In this document: positions 7,077 through 9,189 of the stretch, one piece after another
Position numbering within the stretch: the stretch's first letter is position 1
Layout: every line of letters begins with the position of its first letter
Source of the DNA: WLMZ01 sp037139095
Lineage (GTDB): Bacteria; Actinomycetota; Acidimicrobiia; Acidimicrobiales; Ilumatobacteraceae
Direction of reading: 5' to 3'
Assembly (NCBI GenBank): GCA_037139095.1
Contig: JBAXHD010000074.1
Location: 1 to 9,189 of the forward strand
DNA length: 9,189 nt
Position numbers and translations under genes: made by a program
The notes under the pieces: generated by a model
The model's database searches: none
Seen by the model: the letters and a program-made list of their open reading frames with translations, nothing else
What the model was told of the DNA's origin: nothing

Positions 7077-7897
7077 TACCGAAAATTTGGCGGCCGCTTG
7101 CTGCGAAGCGCAGCGACACCTTCGCGGTATTCGGCCGTGGCCATTGCGTCGTTCATCAGTTGCTTCGATTCGGTGATCGACGCGCCAACGTCGTGGCGCA
7201 GCAGATCGGCGTAGATCTGGGCCTTCGTTGTTCGCACAGCATTGGGTCCGGCGGTGGTGGCGAGCATCTGCGCATAGGTCAAAGCGGCCGCCAGCGTGGC
7301 GCCTGCGTCGGCCTCTACGGAGTTCCAGAGTCCCCATTCAGCGGTTTCGGCCGCAGTGAACACGCGGCCGGACAACAACAGGTCTGCTGCCCGAGTAACG
7401 CCGATCAAACGAGGAAGAGTCCAGCTCATGCCATATTCGGCTGGCAATCCGAGCTTTGGTGCAGCGGTGGTCATGCGTGCAGTAGCGCTTGCGAAACGCA
7501 GGTCGCAGAACAAGGCGAGCGCCAAGCCGATGCCCGCACAGGCGCCGTTGATCGCGGCGATGATCGGAAATCGCATGCCGAACTGAAACGAGAAGTCGTG
7601 GTCGAACTCGGGTCGAACGCCGAATCCGGGAGTTGCGGTGTCGGCGGTGAGGCCAGTGTCGTAGCTGCCGCGCTCGGCGTGGCTCGCCAAAGCCTCGGTG
7701 TCGCCGCCCACACAAAATGCCGGGGCAGTGCCGGTAAGGACCACCACGCGCACGTCGGGATTACTTTCGAGTTCGGCCAAAATCCAGCGGTACTCGGTGT
7801 GCATGCGTCCGGTCCACGCGTTGTAGCGCTCGGGCCGGTGTAGCCACACGGTGGCAACGTGCCCGTCGATCTCGAAGCGGGTGGCCTTGAGTTCCAC
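7076..7897 (-). CDS. Enoyl-CoA hydratase/isomerase (crotonase) family protein, isomerase-like active site
   Basis: Cytoplasmic crotonase-fold enzyme of 273 residues acting on an acyl-CoA, most likely in fatty-acid or related acid breakdown. The oxyanion-hole segments are clear: AFCVGGDTEAL (60-70) and GACAGIGLALALFCDLRFAS (118-137). Aligned by hand with rat mitochondrial enoyl-CoA hydratase, the two catalytic glutamates (144 and 164 there) fall on Ala126 and Ala146, so standard hydration is unlikely. Instead GLPAEYGMSWTLPRLIG (150-166) puts Glu154 where delta3-delta2 enoyl-CoA isomerases carry their catalytic glutamate. An isomerase or other crotonase chemistry is therefore more likely than hydratase; the hand alignment is the weak point. 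The start is GTG at 7897, four bases after the cysQ stop, so the two are probably cotranscribed and translationally linked. The C-terminus RSKRPPNFR is typical of the family. Confidence 0.93.
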   Translation of the reverse strand: MELKATRFEIDGHVATVWLHRPERYNAWTGRMHTEYRWILAELESNPDVRVVVLTGTAPAFCVGGDTEALASHAERGSYDTGLTADTATPGFGVRPEFDHDFSFQFGMRFPIIAAINGACAGIGLALALFCDLRFASATARMTTAAPKLGLPAEYGMSWTLPRLIGVTRAADLLLSGRVFTAAETAEWGLWNSVEADAGATLAAALTYAQMLATTAGPNAVRTTKAQIYADLLRHDVGASITESKQLMNDAMATAEYREGVAALRSKRPPNFR

Positions 7898-7901
7898 GCC
7901 G

Positions 7902-8699
7902 TTACTGCCAGCCGTTGTCGCGGTGGGCGCGCCAACGGTCGCCCCAAAGCGCGTCGAGCACTGGCTCGGCGAGCTCGGGTCGGCACACCAAGAAATCGGG
8001 GAGCCATGCGTCGGGGCGGTTGTAGATAAGCGGCGAGCCGTCGATACGACTCACGTGCATTCCAGCTGCGGCGGCTACACCCGCGGGTGCTGCTGAGTCC
8101 CATTGATACATGCCGCCGTCGTGGATGTAGATGTCGGCTTCGCCCAGCACCACAGCCATCGCTTTAGCCCCGGCCGAGCCCAGGCGAACTGCATCGCAAT
8201 CGAGTTCGTTGGCCACGAGCACTGCGGCGTAGGGCGCGCGGTTGCGGCTCGTGATGATGCGCGGCTTGCCGCTGCGCCGCGGCGGCAATGGCGGTGCGGG
8301 GTCGGTGGCGAACACCATGTTGTGGGCGGGCAGGCTGACCGCTGCTGCGGTGAGTTGTGTGTGCTCCCAGAGCGCGATGTGCACAGCCCAATCGAGGCGG
8401 CCGCGTTCGCCGTATTCGTTGGTGCCATCGAGGGGGTCGATGATCCACACCCGATTGGCGCCGATGCGGTGCGAGTTATCGGCGCCTTCTTCGGACAGCA
8501 CCGCATCGCCGGGACGGAGGTTCTGAAACGCCTTCATCAGGAATCGATGCGACGCAATGTCGCCTGAGTCCTTGACCTCCCAGGGCGGTGCGCCTTCGCT
8601 AAACAGTTGCTGGCGTAGGTCGACGAGCAGTTGCCCCGCTTCGACGGCGAGTCGTGAGGCAAGTGCAGCGTCGGTTTCGGTCTCGGCGGCGAGGCTCAT
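7902..8699 (-). CDS. cysQ: 3'(2'),5'-bisphosphate nucleotidase / inositol-phosphatase family protein, CysQ-like
   Basis: Magnesium-dependent, lithium-sensitive-type phosphatase of 265 residues, the normal length. CysQ removes the 3'-phosphate from PAP/PAPS, recycling the by-product of sulfate assimilation and sulfotransferases; mycobacterial CysQ also acts on fructose 1,6-bisphosphate and inositol phosphates. The metal-site motifs are intact: Glu70-Glu71 (AVLSEE), WIIDPLDGT (85-93; Asp88, Asp91) and WDSAAPAG (200-207; Asp201). GSAGAKAMAVVLGEADIYIH (174-193) and AAGMHVSRIDGSPLIYN (211-227) closely resemble M. tuberculosis CysQ as recalled, favouring CysQ over SuhB. No sulfate-assimilation gene is visible next to it. 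The ATG at 8699 overlaps the stop of the upstream small membrane protein gene by four bases (ATGA), implying coupled translation. Substrate preference within the family is uncertain. Confidence 0.92.
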   Translation of the reverse strand: MSLAAETETDAALASRLAVEAGQLLVDLRQQLFSEGAPPWEVKDSGDIASHRFLMKAFQNLRPGDAVLSEEGADNSHRIGANRVWIIDPLDGTNEYGERGRLDWAVHIALWEHTQLTAAAVSLPAHNMVFATDPAPPLPPRRSGKPRIITSRNRAPYAAVLVANELDCDAVRLGSAGAKAMAVVLGEADIYIHDGGMYQWDSAAPAGVAAAAGMHVSRIDGSPLIYNRPDAWLPDFLVCRPELAEPVLDALWGDRWRAHRDNGWQ

Positions 8700-9004
8700 G
8701 TGCGGCGGCCGATGCGCATCGCTTCTCTGACAAGATCGCGCACGTCGCTTTCGGGAGCACCGGCATCGATCAGAAACTGCACTCGTGACTCGAGTCGCTC
8801 GGCATCAGCTTCTTCGAATGCGTCGATGGGTTCGCGCCGTGTTACCGACGACGCCGCCAGCAGAGCAATCGCTGCGATCGCGGTGGTGGCGCCAACCGTG
8901 AGCACAGTGCCGTTGTTGTTGCCCGCTACAGAACTGATGATGAGCCCAGCGATACCGCAAACGAAGATCGCTGCACAGATGGTTCGCAGAGTTCGTAGAG
9001 ACAT
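8696..9004 (-). CDS. Small two-helix membrane protein, unknown function
   Basis: A 102-residue protein I do not recognise. From the ATG at 9004 it reads MSLRTLRTICAAIFVCG and has two hydrophobic helices (about 8-28 and 33-53) joined by a short NNNGT turn. A charged, probably helical tail (about 56-102, FEEADAERLESRVQFLIDAG, then a basic RIGRRT end) follows, likely cytoplasmic with both termini inside. The frame extends upstream to another ATG at 9025, adding MCCENGE; I prefer 9004 because positive residues then directly precede helix 1, but neither start has a convincing Shine-Dalgarno. The stop overlaps the cysQ start by four bases (ATGA), strong evidence that it is a real coding gene in the same operon. 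The coupling to cysQ is positional and says nothing firm about function. Confidence 0.75.
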   Translation of the reverse strand: MSLRTLRTICAAIFVCGIAGLIISSVAGNNNGTVLTVGATTAIAAIALLAASSVTRREPIDAFEEADAERLESRVQFLIDAGAPESDVRDLVREAMRIGRRT

Positions 9005-9064
9005 TTCGCCATTCTCGCAGCACATCGGTGGCTGAGAGCTACTTGCTGCACGAATTCTGCGTTG

Positions 9065-9189
9065 CTAGAGCTGTGGCGTGGTTGGTAGGTAGGCCGTGGC
9101 GCGTGTGCCCATTGGATCGTCGCCGGGCTGCAGGGGGTCGATGACTTCGTATTGGGCCATCATGTCGTGGTCTTCGTGGATGAGGTTGT
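9065..9189 (-). CDS. Multicopper oxidase, C-terminal end only
   Basis: The frame open to the right edge encodes 40 residues beginning NLIHEDHDMMAQYEVIDP and ending at TAG (9065-9067). This matches the end of the last cupredoxin domain of multicopper oxidases (CotA/bilirubin-oxidase/copper-oxidase type), where HCHxLxHEDxxMM contains trinuclear-centre and type 1 copper ligands. His4 and a methionine of the MM pair would be type 1 ligands; the preceding HCH lies just outside the window. Such enzymes oxidise metals or phenolics with reduction of oxygen to water, usually outside the cytoplasm. The tail after the motif (about 25 residues, proline-rich) is longer than the shortest members. With so little sequence the subfamily cannot be given. 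It is upstream of the small membrane protein gene on the same strand, about 60 bases away. Confidence 0.8.
   Translation of the reverse strand, partial: NLIHEDHDMMAQYEVIDPLQPGDDPMGTRATAYLPTTPQL

Noticed and set aside
7008..7337. N-terminal extension of the His-rich membrane protein to a start at 7337
   Set aside because: The added 110 residues are Arg-rich shadow sequence running through the end of the crotonase gene; the ATG at 7007 has a clear AGGA site.
7160..7843. A 227-codon plus-strand frame
   Set aside because: Antisense to the crotonase gene; no domain, and composition is that of shadow translation.
9026..9064. Near-palindrome around GAATTC between the small membrane protein and oxidase genes
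   Set aside because: The symmetry beyond the six-base core is imperfect and short; no support as an operator or terminator.

Overview
The window is dense, moderately GC-rich bacterial DNA (about 60% GC by eye) with almost no non-coding space. The gene content points to an actinobacterium: a NucS/EndoMS mismatch endonuclease and a CysQ-type phosphatase whose sequences closely resemble the mycobacterial proteins as I remember them, plus many GTG starts or starts without a leader. The mix of CoA enzymes and unfamiliar membrane proteins would suit an environmental lineage such as Acidimicrobiia, but that placement is inference.

Region 1 (1-3016, minus strand) reads, in transcription order: ABC1/UbiB-family atypical kinase, then nucS, then manA (mannose-6-phosphate isomerase, cut by the left edge). 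The gaps are 17 and 24 bases, so this is probably one transcript linking a membrane-associated kinase-like protein, DNA mismatch repair and GDP-mannose supply.

Region 2 (3017-5744, plus strand) starts from a short divergent intergenic region holding a plausible promoter. It contains a DHA2-type major facilitator transporter and a class III (CaiB/BaiF) CoA-transferase, joined by a one-base TGATG stop/start overlap. The pair may handle one organic acid or its export, but the substrate cannot be read from sequence.

Region 3 (5748-9189, minus strand) converges on region 2 at a small inverted repeat that covers both stop codons. In transcription order it has the last 40 residues of a multicopper oxidase (cut by the right edge), a small two-helix membrane protein, cysQ (overlapping it by ATGA), a crotonase-fold enzyme 4 bases further on, and a five-helix membrane protein with a His-rich linker and a large extracytoplasmic His/Cys domain. 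The last gene has its own good ribosome binding site and perhaps its own promoter.

There are no tRNA, rRNA, CRISPR, insertion-sequence or phage features. I see no clearly new multi-gene system. The least explained items are the His-rich membrane protein and the crotonase-fold enzyme that lacks both hydratase glutamates.
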